Assembly: GCF_021173675.1 (NCBI RefSeq) | Contig: NZ_JAIHON010000001.1 | Coordinates: forward strand, 1 to 64,000 | Length of the DNA: 64,000 nt | Reading direction: 5' to 3' | Origin: Streptomyces lincolnensis | GTDB taxonomy: Bacteria > Actinomycetota > Actinomycetes > Streptomycetales > Streptomycetaceae | Shown here: positions 25,245-33,334 of the stretch, in pieces | How positions within the stretch are numbered: the first letter of the stretch is position 1 | How the letters are laid out: every line of letters starts with the position of its first letter | Notes under the pieces: generated by a model | Told to the model about the DNA's origin: nothing | Databases searched by the model: none | What the model saw: only the letters and a program-made list of their open reading frames with translations | Translations under genes and position numbers: made by a program

Positions 25245-26429
25245 ATGACCGAGGTCACACGTGAGCCGGTGGCGATCGACTCGCCCACCGCACCGAGGAC
25301 AGCATTCGGGGCGTTCCCACATGAGGGCGTCTACCACACGCTGAAGGGGAGCAGGCCCGACGTCGCCTTCATCATCTGCCACCACGTCGCCAACTTCAGC
25401 GACCACTACCTCGGACCGCTGCTGGCAGAGCAGGGCTTCGGCGTCCTGGGCTGGCCGACCCGATACAAGACCGATCCGGCCTACTTCCAGTTGGAGAACG
25501 CGCTGATCGACATCGGCGTCGGGATCCAGTGGCTGCGTGAGGTCGCCGGAGTGAAGACGGTCGTGATGGTGGGCAACTCCGGTGGTGGTTCGCTGATGGC
25601 CACCTACCAGGCACAGGCCACCGACCCCAGCACGATCAAGGTCGCAGATCAGTTCAAGGCCGCGGCGGACGCGGGCGCCAGCTCGGCGGCCGGCCAGCTG
25701 TCCACCTCGATGGCCGTGCATGTGTCGGTCGAGTCGGAACTGCGGCAGCTGCCTCCGGCCGACCTGTACATCTCGCTCAACGCCCATCAGGGTCGTCCGG
25801 ACGTCCTGACGACGTGGATGGACCCCTCGGTCATCGACGAGAACGATCTCTTCGCGACCGACCCCGAGCTGGACATGTTCAACCCGCGCAACGGTCCGCC
25901 GTACTCGCCGGAGTTCGTGGTCCGCTACCGGCAGGCTCAGCGGGAACGCAGCAACCGCATCAGCAGGTGGGCGCGTCAGGAACTGGCCATCCTCAACGAA
26001 CACGGCGTCACCGACCGCATCTTCACGATCAACAGGCTTTGGGCGGACCTGCGCTTCCTCGACCTGTCCATCGACCCCTCCACGCGGGAGACCGGCTGCT
26101 ACTTGGGTGACCCCCGTACCGCCAACTACGGTGCTCATAGCCTCGTGCCCTTCGTGACCCTCCGAGGCTGGCTCTCGATGTGGAGCCTGGAGGACGCGCA
26201 GTCCCGCGGCACCGATCAGCTCAAGAACATCAAGGTGCCCTCACTCGTGATCCAGGCAACTGGCGACACAGGGGTGTTCCCCTCCGACGCACACGCCATC
26301 CACGACGGACTGGGCGCCGCGGACAAGACGCTCGAGTTCCTCCCCGGCGGACACTTCTTCGAGGGCCCCGGCGAACGCGAAGCGCCCACCAAACTCATCG
26401 TCGAATGGACCAGCAGCCGCACGCACTGA
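25245..26429 (+). CDS. Alpha/beta hydrolase (esterase-like)
   Basis: A 394-aa alpha/beta-hydrolase. The nucleophile Ser112 lies in GNSGGGS (G-x-S-x-G). A long lid insertion with helical segments (about residues 130-285) follows. The acidic residue is probably in QATGDTGVFPSDA, and the catalytic His in FLPGGHFFEGPG near residue 370. No signal peptide is seen, so it is cytosolic. In the context of an aromatic dioxygenase operon it could hydrolyse an aromatic ester or a ring-cleavage product. Families of this size include phthalate-ester hydrolases, but the substrate cannot be read from sequence. Confidence 0.82.
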   Translation: MTEVTREPVAIDSPTAPRTAFGAFPHEGVYHTLKGSRPDVAFIICHHVANFSDHYLGPLLAEQGFGVLGWPTRYKTDPAYFQLENALIDIGVGIQWLREVAGVKTVVMVGNSGGGSLMATYQAQATDPSTIKVADQFKAAADAGASSAAGQLSTSMAVHVSVESELRQLPPADLYISLNAHQGRPDVLTTWMDPSVIDENDLFATDPELDMFNPRNGPPYSPEFVVRYRQAQRERSNRISRWARQELAILNEHGVTDRIFTINRLWADLRFLDLSIDPSTRETGCYLGDPRTANYGAHSLVPFVTLRGWLSMWSLEDAQSRGTDQLKNIKVPSLVIQATGDTGVFPSDAHAIHDGLGAADKTLEFLPGGHFFEGPGEREAPTKLIVEWTSSRTH

Positions 26430-26591
26430 CGCCGCGCGCTGAAGGATCACCGACTCACCATGCCGTGCGGACAGGTCGACACACCGGGGCCCCAGCGCGT
26501 ACGCGATGCTCGAAGTCTGGAGCGCGGCCATCAGATACCTCCCTGTCGTTCAGACCGGAGGCATTCAACACAGCATTTCAAGGAGTGACCG

Positions 26592-27026
26592 ATGCCGCGC
26601 CCTTACGCAAGTGGAGTTGTCGCCGCGCCCGCCTACCGGGTATGGGCCCTTCTCAGAGAGTTCAACGGCCTGCCGGGCTACATGCCCGGCCTCGACCGGA
26701 GTGAGCTCGTCGAAGGGCAGGAGGGGCAGGTCGGTGCTGTGCGCAGGCTGACGCTCGCCGCGGGCGGGGACACGTTCGAGGAAAGGCTCCTGGCCCTCGA
26801 CGACGCCCAACGCACTTGCACCTACGCCTTTCGAGGCGCCAACCCGTTCGGCGTCCGCCGGTATGTCTGCACGGTCCGGGTATCCGAGATCACCGACACC
26901 GGCGATGCCTACGTGGAGTGGTCAGCTGAGTTCGATGCCGACGAGGCCCAGGAGGAGGAGCTGACCCGCTCCTTCGCAGGTAGCTACGCCGGTGGAATCG
27001 AAGGCGTGCGCAAGGTGCTTGCTTAA
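26592..27026 (+). CDS. SRPBCC (Bet v 1-like / polyketide cyclase) protein
   Basis: A 144-aa START-like fold. The N-terminal strand and helix (SGVVAAPAYRVWALLREFNGLPGYMPGL), central strands, and a long C-terminal helix (TRSFAGSYAGGIEGVRKVLA) form a hydrophobic pocket that can bind small aromatic or lipid molecules. AAGGAG lies before the ATG. It closes the small gene group led by the VOC gene, and a 780-bp gap follows. It may be a ligand carrier or a cyclase-like enzyme. No catalytic residues are assigned. Confidence 0.8.
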   Translation: MPRPYASGVVAAPAYRVWALLREFNGLPGYMPGLDRSELVEGQEGQVGAVRRLTLAAGGDTFEERLLALDDAQRTCTYAFRGANPFGVRRYVCTVRVSEITDTGDAYVEWSAEFDADEAQEEELTRSFAGSYAGGIEGVRKVLA

Positions 27027-27344
27027 GCCGCGTATCGAAGGTGTGTCTGGAGCGGTGAGGGGGCCCGCACGAACTGCCGCCATCGCCGGCGATGGCGGAC
27101 ATGTCGCAGGCCCGCGCGTTGTCCCCCGGAACGGGCCCAGGGCGAGGTCCGGAGTCGCAGGGCTCTCCTGCGGGAGGCGGCTGCGGCCGGCCGGAGGTTG
27201 ACGGCGCCCGTGACCATGCCGGGATGGGCACGTCGAGATGGGTGACACGTGCGTGTAGCGGTTGTCGTGCACTCCCCGCTCTCGTGAACGTGGGGTACGG
27301 GATCGGGCGCGGTCATGTTTCCGGTGACCACCCTGTCATGGCTG

Positions 27345-27379
27345 GTAGCCCCTGGTCTTCCCTCGAAGCCAGGGGCTAC
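27345..27379 (+). terminator. Rho-independent-type hairpin
   Basis: GTAGCCCCTGG (27345-27355) pairs perfectly with CCAGGGGCTAC (27369-27379), and a smaller CTTC/GAAG pair lies inside the loop. It stands about 320 bp after the SRPBCC stop and may terminate either strand. Confidence 0.65.
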
Positions 27380-27773
27380 TGGCATTGCGGGTCGCCATTT
27401 CTCCTTGTCGGCCCTGCTGCACGCGGCGAGCTGACGTCGGTCAAGGTTTCGCTGCGGAGCCGGGTGCTGCGAGATATGCGGAACCGCTCGCTGCCGCGAT
27501 GCGGCCGACTCAGGACGGGGCTGACACGTCCTGCGATATGCCCCGCACTCTCGACGCCAGACCGGCCGGGGTTTACGCGCGTTACGCGCCGACTTCCCGG
27601 CCCGCGACGAACGTCGCGGCGACGTGTGCCACTCGGCCGCCCAGGTGCTCCGCGCCGCACTCCGGCCTCCTGCCATCTTCGGCAACAGCGGCTTGATCAC
27701 TGCTCGGGCTCGTCACTGACCGGACGACGCTTGACACGGCGACGCAGTCATGTTTTTTGGTAAGCAGACATTA

Positions 27774-27790
27774 ATTCTGGTTAGCAGAGA
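27774..27790. promoter_or_regulatory. Operator ATTCTG-N5-CAGAGA (copy 2) of the dioxygenase operon
   Basis: It matches the 23608-23624 site in ATTCTG and CAGA with the same 5-base spacer, and ends 19 bases before the alpha-subunit ATG. Two related TAAGCAGA/TTAGCAGA direct repeats lie at about 27761-27789. AAGGAG at 27797-27802 is the ribosome site. Confidence 0.6.
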
Positions 27791-27809
27791 AAATGCAAGG
27801 AGTGAGTCG

Positions 27810-29201
27810 ATGACCGATCTCGACCTCGTGCTGGGCGATGTGCGGCGGGGGATGATCCCCGCGCACATCTACAACGACGAGGAGATCTTCCGTCTCGAGC
27901 GCGAGCGGTTGTTCAGCCGGGCATGGCTGTTCGTCGGGCACGAGTCGGAGATCCCCCAGGCAGGCGACTACGTGGTGAGGCGGGTGCTCGATGACTCGTT
28001 CATCCTGTCTCGGGGGGAGGACGGTCAAGTGCGGGCGCTGTTCAACATGTGCCTGCACCGGGGTATGCAGGTCTGCCGGGCGGAGATGGGCAACGCCTCG
28101 CACTTCCGCTGCCCGTACCACGGCTGGTCCTACCGCAACGACGGGCGCATCGTCGGGCTGCCTTTCCACAAGGACGCCTACGGCGGCGAGGCCGGTTTCC
28201 GGCGTAAGGGGCAGATCCTGCTCCCTGCGCCGTCCATGGACACCTACAACGGCCTGATCTTCCTCAGTCTGGATCCCGACGCCCCGCCGCTGCGTGAGTA
28301 CTTGGGCGACTTCGCCTTCTACCTCGACTACTACACGCGCCAGTCGGCCAGCGGGATCGAGCTGCGCGGTCCGCAGCGCTGGCGGGTGAAGACGAACTGG
28401 AAGATCGGCGCCGAGAACTTCGCCGGCGACATGTACCACACCCCGCAGACGCACACCTCCGTCGTGGAGATCGGGCTGTTCCGTGAGCCCAAGGCGGAGA
28501 AGCGCAAGGACGGCAACACCTACTGGGCCGGCAATGGCGGGGGCACCACGTACAAGCTGCCTCCGGGGACGCTGGAGGAGAAGCTGCGCTACGTCGGCTA
28601 CCCCGACGTGATGATCGAAAGGATGAAGGAGCAGTGGTCGCATGACCAACTCGACGTCATTGGCCGGGACGGGTTCATGATCTCGGCCGCGTCGGTCTTC
28701 CCGAACATGAGCTTCGTGCACAACTGGCCCCGGGTCGAGGACTCCGACGATGTGCTCCCGTTCATCTCGCTGCGCACGTGGCAACCGGTCGGCCCTGACG
28801 AGACCGAGGTCGTGTCCTGGTTCGCGGTCGACGCGGAGGCGCCGGAGGAGTTCAAGGCGCTGTCCTACAAGGCGTACCTGATGTGCTTCGGATCGACCGG
28901 CATGTTCGAGCAGGACGATGTCGAGAACTGGGTCTCGTTGACCAACACCGCGGCCGGGGCCATGGCCCGCAGGCTGCTCCTCAACAGCCGTATGGGCCTG
29001 CTGGAGGACGGTACCGAGGTCGTTCCGCCGCTGACGCGCGAACAGTACTCGGGTCCGGGTGAAGCCCACGTCGGATACGGCGAGTACAACCAGCGCCACC
29101 TGCTGAGCCGATGGGCGGACCATCTGGAACGCCCGGTGGACAAGGTTTCTCAGGTCGAGGTGTCCGGTGTCCCGGCGGACCACAAGGAGGTGCGAGCGTG
29201 A
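27810..29201 (+). CDS. Aromatic ring-hydroxylating dioxygenase, alpha (Rieske) subunit
   Basis: A 463-aa oxygenase large subunit. Rieske [2Fe-2S] ligands are Cys81, His83, Cys101 and His104 (NMCLH, CPYHGW). The mononuclear iron site is Asp207/His210/His215 region (ENFAGDMYHTPQTH) with an acidic ligand in FEQDDVENW near residue 369. It adds O2 to an aromatic ring to give a cis-dihydrodiol. The gene order alpha-beta-(small ORF)-dehydrogenase-[3Fe-4S] ferredoxin-reductase-class II aldolase decarboxylase equals that of actinobacterial phthalate 3,4-dioxygenase clusters. Phthalate or a similar aromatic acid is thus the leading substrate guess; cumate-like acids are an alternative. AAGGAG precedes the ATG. 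Confidence 0.92.
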   Translation: MTDLDLVLGDVRRGMIPAHIYNDEEIFRLERERLFSRAWLFVGHESEIPQAGDYVVRRVLDDSFILSRGEDGQVRALFNMCLHRGMQVCRAEMGNASHFRCPYHGWSYRNDGRIVGLPFHKDAYGGEAGFRRKGQILLPAPSMDTYNGLIFLSLDPDAPPLREYLGDFAFYLDYYTRQSASGIELRGPQRWRVKTNWKIGAENFAGDMYHTPQTHTSVVEIGLFREPKAEKRKDGNTYWAGNGGGTTYKLPPGTLEEKLRYVGYPDVMIERMKEQWSHDQLDVIGRDGFMISAASVFPNMSFVHNWPRVEDSDDVLPFISLRTWQPVGPDETEVVSWFAVDAEAPEEFKALSYKAYLMCFGSTGMFEQDDVENWVSLTNTAAGAMARRLLLNSRMGLLEDGTEVVPPLTREQYSGPGEAHVGYGEYNQRHLLSRWADHLERPVDKVSQVEVSGVPADHKEVRA

Positions 29202-29845
29202 GTGCACAGGCACAGCCGACGGCCCCTGAGCCGGCGAAGGAGAAGGTTGCTGCCGCACCCACCGGAAACGGCGGTCCCTACTCTGCGGAATCCCGGCTGG
29301 GCGGGCACGCGCCACGTACCCAGCGGACTGGTCGGAGCCTGGCGTTCGACGACCCACGTCACCTGCAGGCCCACCACTGGATGGTGGAGGAGGCCTACAT
29401 CCTCGACGCGCAGAACTACGAGGACTGGCTGGACCTGCTCACCGACGACATCCACTACATCATGCCGGTCCGGGTCACCACCGCCCTCACAGCGGGGTTC
29501 GACTCGGCCCCGCACATGGCGCACTTCGACGAGAACAAGTACTCGCTGTCACGACGTGTGGCCCGGTTCCTGACGGAGCACGCCTGGACCGAGGACCCGC
29601 CCTCGCGACTACGTCACCACGTCACCAACGTCCGCACGTTCGCCACGCCGAACCCGGACGAGCTGATCGTGGACACAGCGGTCCTGCTCTACCGAAGCCG
29701 CGGTGACATCCGGGAAGCCTCGATCATCTCGGCAGGCCGCGAGGACCTGCTGCGCCGCGTCGGAGACGGCTGGCAGCTGGCCCGTCGCACCATCCTGGTG
29801 GATGACGCCGTGCTGCGGACCCAGAACCTGGCGGTGTTCCTGTGA
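29198..29845 (+). CDS. Aromatic ring-hydroxylating dioxygenase, beta subunit
   Basis: A 215-aa small subunit of the NTF2-like fold (AHHWMVEEAYILDAQNYEDWLDLLTDDIHYIMPVR; C-terminal RTILVDDAVLRTQNLAVFL). It has a structural role in the alpha3beta3 hexamer. The start is GTG at 29198, overlapping the alpha TGA, with AAGGAGG 6 bases upstream. The first 50 residues are low-complexity Ala/Pro/Glu and longer than usual for this subunit. The stop overlaps the next gene by four bases, so translation of the set is coupled. Confidence 0.92.
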   Translation: MSAQAQPTAPEPAKEKVAAAPTGNGGPYSAESRLGGHAPRTQRTGRSLAFDDPRHLQAHHWMVEEAYILDAQNYEDWLDLLTDDIHYIMPVRVTTALTAGFDSAPHMAHFDENKYSLSRRVARFLTEHAWTEDPPSRLRHHVTNVRTFATPNPDELIVDTAVLLYRSRGDIREASIISAGREDLLRRVGDGWQLARRTILVDDAVLRTQNLAVFL

Positions 29846-30159
29846 CCGAGCAGGGGCGACTGCAGTGGGACGGCGAAGCCGAGGACGCCGCCGCCGCGGG
29901 TCGGGCCGCGGCCGAGCTGCGCGAGCTCAAGGCCCACCAGACCGGAGAGGCCATCGCGCTGGGCAACGAGTTCAGCGAGATCCGGGTGTCCCGGGTCGAG
30001 ACCCGAAACGGTGCGCGGCTGTTGGTCGAGGCGCCGAAGTCCGGTCAGTGGGTGGCGCTGTGCCCACTCGAGGTGGAGTCACTGACCTGGCAGAACGCGG
30101 AAACGTTCTCCGCGATGATCGGTCACCCGTTCGGCCCGTTGTTCGAGGAGGAGACGTGA
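29842..30159 (+). CDS. Small conserved-looking protein of the dioxygenase operon
   Basis: A 105-aa acidic protein that I cannot assign to a fold. An Ala/Glu-rich helix (residues 10-35) is followed by a strand-rich part (EFSEIRVSRVETRNGARLLVEA; SGQWVALCPLEVESLTW). There is no cysteine cluster, membrane segment or Rossmann motif; it has one Cys. It is coupled on both sides (GTGA at 29842; its TGA overlaps the next GTG). The tight coupling between beta subunit and dehydrogenase argues for a role tied to the oxygenase, such as assembly, activation or a product-binding accessory. Similar small ORFs are sometimes labelled dihydrodiol dehydrogenase, which its size and sequence do not support. Confidence 0.8.
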   Translation: MTEQGRLQWDGEAEDAAAAGRAAAELRELKAHQTGEAIALGNEFSEIRVSRVETRNGARLLVEAPKSGQWVALCPLEVESLTWQNAETFSAMIGHPFGPLFEEET

Positions 30160-30941
30160 GTGACTGGTTGACCGGCCGGCGTGCTCTCGTCGTGGGAGCG
30201 GGATCCGGGATCGGCCGCGCGGTGGTCGACGCTTTCCGCTCGGAAGGCGCGCAGGTAGCCGTCCTCGAACGCGACGAGGTCAAATCCGCCAAGCTCTCCG
30301 CCGAGATACCGGGCCTGCCGGTGGTCGTCGGCGATGCCACCACCCGCCAGGCCAACGAGCGGGCTGTTGCGACCGCGGTGGAGGCGTTCGGCGGTCTGGA
30401 CATCCTGGTGAACTGTGTCGGTGTCTTCGACTTCTACCGCGGCATCGGCGACCTCGACGAGGACAGGATCGACGACGCGTTCGACGAGATCTTCCGGGTC
30501 AACGTCAAGAGCCACCTGCACTCGGTGAAGGCCGCTCTGCCTGCCCTGCGGGAGAGCCGAGGGACCATCATCCTCACCGAATCGACCTCGGCGTACTACC
30601 CGGGCCGGGGCGGGGTGCTCTACGTCTCGACCAAGTTCGCCGTCCGCGGGCTCGTCACCGCGCTCGCGCACGAGCTGGCACCCGACATCCGGGTCAACGG
30701 GGTCGCGCCCGGCGGAACCCTCAACACCGACCTGCGCGGGCTGGGCAGCCTCGGGCTGGATCAGCGGCGTCTGAACGACAGCCCTGACCGGGAAACGGAG
30801 TTGGCCGCCCGTGTCCCCTTGCAGGTCGCGCTGTCAGGCGAGGACCACGCGTGGAGCTACGTGTTTCTCGCCTCCGGGCGTTCCCGCGGGATCACCGGCG
30901 GGGTCGTGCATCCGGACGGCGGCATCGGAGCCAAGGCGTAA
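30156..30941 (+). CDS. cis-Dihydrodiol dehydrogenase (SDR family)
   Basis: A 261-aa SDR with GAGSGIGRAVVDAF (residues 11-24), NCVGVFDF in the place of NNAG, a Ser in LTESTSAYYPG, catalytic YVSTK near residue 156, and VRVNGVAPGG. It rearomatises the dioxygenase product to a catechol with NAD+. The GTG start at 30156 overlaps the previous stop. Its place directly after the oxygenase genes and its similarity to BphB-type dehydrogenases make the role likely. Confidence 0.88.
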   Translation: MSDWLTGRRALVVGAGSGIGRAVVDAFRSEGAQVAVLERDEVKSAKLSAEIPGLPVVVGDATTRQANERAVATAVEAFGGLDILVNCVGVFDFYRGIGDLDEDRIDDAFDEIFRVNVKSHLHSVKAALPALRESRGTIILTESTSAYYPGRGGVLYVSTKFAVRGLVTALAHELAPDIRVNGVAPGGTLNTDLRGLGSLGLDQRRLNDSPDRETELAARVPLQVALSGEDHAWSYVFLASGRSRGITGGVVHPDGGIGAKA

Positions 30942-30985
30942 GTTCCGGGGGCCTCAACCCCGGGGAGGACGAGAGGAAGAGCGAC

Positions 30986-31183
30986 ATGGTGATCGTAAAA
31001 GCCGATCTTGAGGCGTGCCAGGGCTACGCGAACTGCGTGGTCGGCGCGGACGATGTATTCGACCTCGACGACGACGGGGTAGTCGTGCTCCGCCGGACGA
31101 CGATCGAGGACTCCGAACGCACCAGAGTCGAGGAGGCAGCCCGCAGCTGCCCGGTCTCCGCGCTGGTGATTGAGGACGACTGA
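30986..31183 (+). CDS. [3Fe-4S]-type ferredoxin
   Basis: A 65-aa single-cluster ferredoxin. Cys11, Cys17 (CQGYANC) and Cys55 (SCPVSAL) remain. The middle Cys of a [4Fe-4S] set is replaced, giving the C-x5-C...C-P pattern of 3Fe-4S ferredoxins that serve P450s and phthalate-type dioxygenases. GAGGAAGAG precedes the ATG. Its TGA overlaps the reductase ATG by one base (TGATG). It shuttles electrons from the reductase to the Rieske alpha subunit. Confidence 0.93.
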   Translation: MVIVKADLEACQGYANCVVGADDVFDLDDDGVVVLRRTTIEDSERTRVEEAARSCPVSALVIEDD

Positions 31184-32424
31184 TGGCACGCACAGTGATC
31201 GTCGGCGCCTCCGTCGGCGGTGTCCGGACCGCCCAGGCCCTGCGGGCGGCGGGCTACGACGGCGAGATCGTCCTGATCGGCGACGAGGATGTCCCGCCCT
31301 ACGACAAGCCGCCGCTGTCCAAGGCACTTCTGGCGGGAACAACCACCGCGGACCATATTGGTCTGTTGCGCGCGGACGCCGCGGCCGAGGCACGCGTCGA
31401 GCTCGCTCTGGGCAACGCGGCAACAGGCGTCGACCGAGAACACCGGCGGGTGCTCCTCACCGACGGCACCAGCCAGTTCTACGACGATCTCGTGATCGCC
31501 ACCGGGGCCCGGGCCAGGCCGTCACCCTGGGGGACACCACCCGGCGTGCACGTGCTGCGGTCTCTGGCCGACGCCGAGGCGCTCGGCGTCGCCCTGAGGG
31601 CCGGCGGACCGTTGGTGGTCATCGGGGCCGGGTTCATCGGCGCCGAGGTCGCGGCCACCGCGCTGGGCATCGGCCTCGACAACGTGACGGTCGTCGACCC
31701 GGTGCCGGTGCCGCTGTCCCGGGTGCTCAACCCCGAAGTCGCCGCTGTGTTCGGCGCGTTGCACGCCGCGCGCGGAGTACACACCCGCTTCGGTGTGGGT
31801 GTCACCGACGTCAAAGAAACCGGGGACGGACTGGAGGTGTACCTCGACGACGGCTCCGTGCTCCCTGCCGCCACGGTCGTTGTGGGAATCGGGGCCGTCC
31901 CGAACGACAACTGGCTTGCCGGCAGTGGGATTCCGACCGACGACGGCGTGCTCTGCGACAGCCACTGCCGCTCCATCGAGGACCCCCACATCTGGGCGGT
32001 CGGGGACGTTGCCAGGTGGCGGCACCCTCGCTACGGGCGCAGCGTCCGGCTGGAGCACTGGACGAACGCGGTCGAGCAGGCCGTCTGCGTGGCCCACAAC
32101 ATCACGCACCCGGAAGCCCTCCGCGACCACACCCCGGTCGAGTACGTCTGGAGCGACCAGTACGACTGGAAGGTCCAGCTGGTGGGGCGGACGGGTGGCG
32201 ACGCGCACGTCCGGGTGGACGGTGCCGACCCCGAGCGTTCCTTCGCCGTGCTCTACGCGGACGAGTCCGACCGGTTCATCGGCGCCCTCACAGCGAACTG
32301 GCCGAAGGCGCTGATCACCTGCCGTCGGCTGCTCAACAGGGCCGATGCGGTGCCCAGCTCGCTGCCTGAGGTGCGCGCGCTCGTGGACGACGTGCGGCCA
32401 GCCGCCCGGATGGAGGCTCCATGA
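31183..32424 (+). CDS. Ferredoxin reductase component (FAD/NAD-binding)
   Basis: A 413-aa reductase like that at 5912-7147. FAD site VIVGASVGGVRTAQAL at the N terminus (the third Gly of GxGxxG is replaced by Ser), YDKPPLSKALL near residue 45, NAD site IGAGFIGAEVAATAL near residue 150, and WAVGDVARW near residue 270. It oxidises NADH and reduces the 3Fe-4S ferredoxin. It is coupled to both neighbours (TGATG upstream, ATGA downstream). Confidence 0.92.
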   Translation: MARTVIVGASVGGVRTAQALRAAGYDGEIVLIGDEDVPPYDKPPLSKALLAGTTTADHIGLLRADAAAEARVELALGNAATGVDREHRRVLLTDGTSQFYDDLVIATGARARPSPWGTPPGVHVLRSLADAEALGVALRAGGPLVVIGAGFIGAEVAATALGIGLDNVTVVDPVPVPLSRVLNPEVAAVFGALHAARGVHTRFGVGVTDVKETGDGLEVYLDDGSVLPAATVVVGIGAVPNDNWLAGSGIPTDDGVLCDSHCRSIEDPHIWAVGDVARWRHPRYGRSVRLEHWTNAVEQAVCVAHNITHPEALRDHTPVEYVWSDQYDWKVQLVGRTGGDAHVRVDGADPERSFAVLYADESDRFIGALTANWPKALITCRRLLNRADAVPSSLPEVRALVDDVRPAARMEAP

Positions 32425-33182
32425 GTATGCTCACACCGGCATCGACCGAGCTCCGGTCCCGGCGGGGGCTGGTCGCACATGCCTGCCGGGTCATGGCCGG
32501 CCGTGGCCTGGCCGACGGCATCCTCGGCCACATCAGCCTGAGAATCGATGACCGCAGGCTGCTCATCCGCTGTCGAGGCCCCCAGGAGCGCGGGCTCGGC
32601 TACACAACGCCCGACGACGTCCGGCTGGTCGACTTCGACGGGACCGAAGGAGCCCCGGGCGAACTGAACGGTTACTCCCCGCCGAACGAACTGCCGCTGC
32701 ATACCGAACTCCTCCGGCAGCGCCCGGAGATCGACGCGGTCCTGCACGCCCACCCACCCGATGTCGTCGCCGCAGACCTCGCCGGCATCAGCATCCGGCC
32801 CATCGTCGGGGCGTTCGACATCCCCGGCACCCGCCTCGCCGCCGGCGGTGTTCCGGTGCATCCGCGCGGGGTCCTGATCCGAAACCGTCGCCTGGCCGAT
32901 GAGATGGTCCGCTCGATGGCGGATCGTCCGGTCGTGGTGCTTCGCGCTCACGGCGTGACCAGTGCCGCGGCCACCGTCGAGCAGGCAGTGCTCCAGGCGA
33001 TCAGCGTCGACGGCCTGGCCCGGCTCTCCCTGCGAATCGTCTCCGCCGGCGGGACCCTCCTCGACCTGCCCGACACCGACATGGCCGAACTGCCTGACCT
33101 CGGTGCGGGCTTCAACACCGACACCGCCTGGCGGCACGAACTCGCTCGGCTTTGTGGCGTCGTTGCTTCAAAACCACTCTGA
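32421..33182 (+). CDS. Class II aldolase/adducin family protein, probable aromatic acid decarboxylase
   Basis: A 253-aa metal-dependent class II aldolase fold. The zinc ligands are the His pair in VLHAHPPDVVAADL (about residues 110-112) and the His in LRAHGVTS near residue 176. NELPLHTELLR carries the conserved acidic and His residues. In phthalate clusters the equivalent protein removes the 2-carboxylate from 3,4-dihydroxyphthalate to give protocatechuate; a CmtD-like decarboxylase is similar. ATGA overlap with the reductase. It is the last gene of the operon. Confidence 0.86.
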   Translation: MSMLTPASTELRSRRGLVAHACRVMAGRGLADGILGHISLRIDDRRLLIRCRGPQERGLGYTTPDDVRLVDFDGTEGAPGELNGYSPPNELPLHTELLRQRPEIDAVLHAHPPDVVAADLAGISIRPIVGAFDIPGTRLAAGGVPVHPRGVLIRNRRLADEMVRSMADRPVVVLRAHGVTSAAATVEQAVLQAISVDGLARLSLRIVSAGGTLLDLPDTDMAELPDLGAGFNTDTAWRHELARLCGVVASKPL

Positions 33183-33334
33183 CCCAGTACCCCGCGGCCA
33201 ACCGTCCCCACCGAGCTCTCAACGGGACGCGGCTGCCGGCCTCCTCGGGCTGCGTGCATGACCTGCCGGTCGCGTCGCCCGGACGCGAGTCCCGGGCGAG
33301 GCTTCGGCCGTCACGGGAGTTCGCATCCCGGGGT

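Larger units (their letters stand above)
27027..27809. other. 783-bp intergenic region before the dioxygenase operon
   Basis: No gene is supported. It holds a strong terminator hairpin (27345-27379) and the dioxygenase promoter/operator at its right end. Short frames on both strands lack domains and starts. The AT-rich run near 27745-27795 stands out from the rest and marks the promoter. Confidence 0.5.

Noticed and set aside
27345-27379. Riboswitch or structured leader for the dioxygenase operon
   Set aside because: The hairpin is 430 bp upstream of the start and looks like a simple terminator; no known riboswitch core was recognised.
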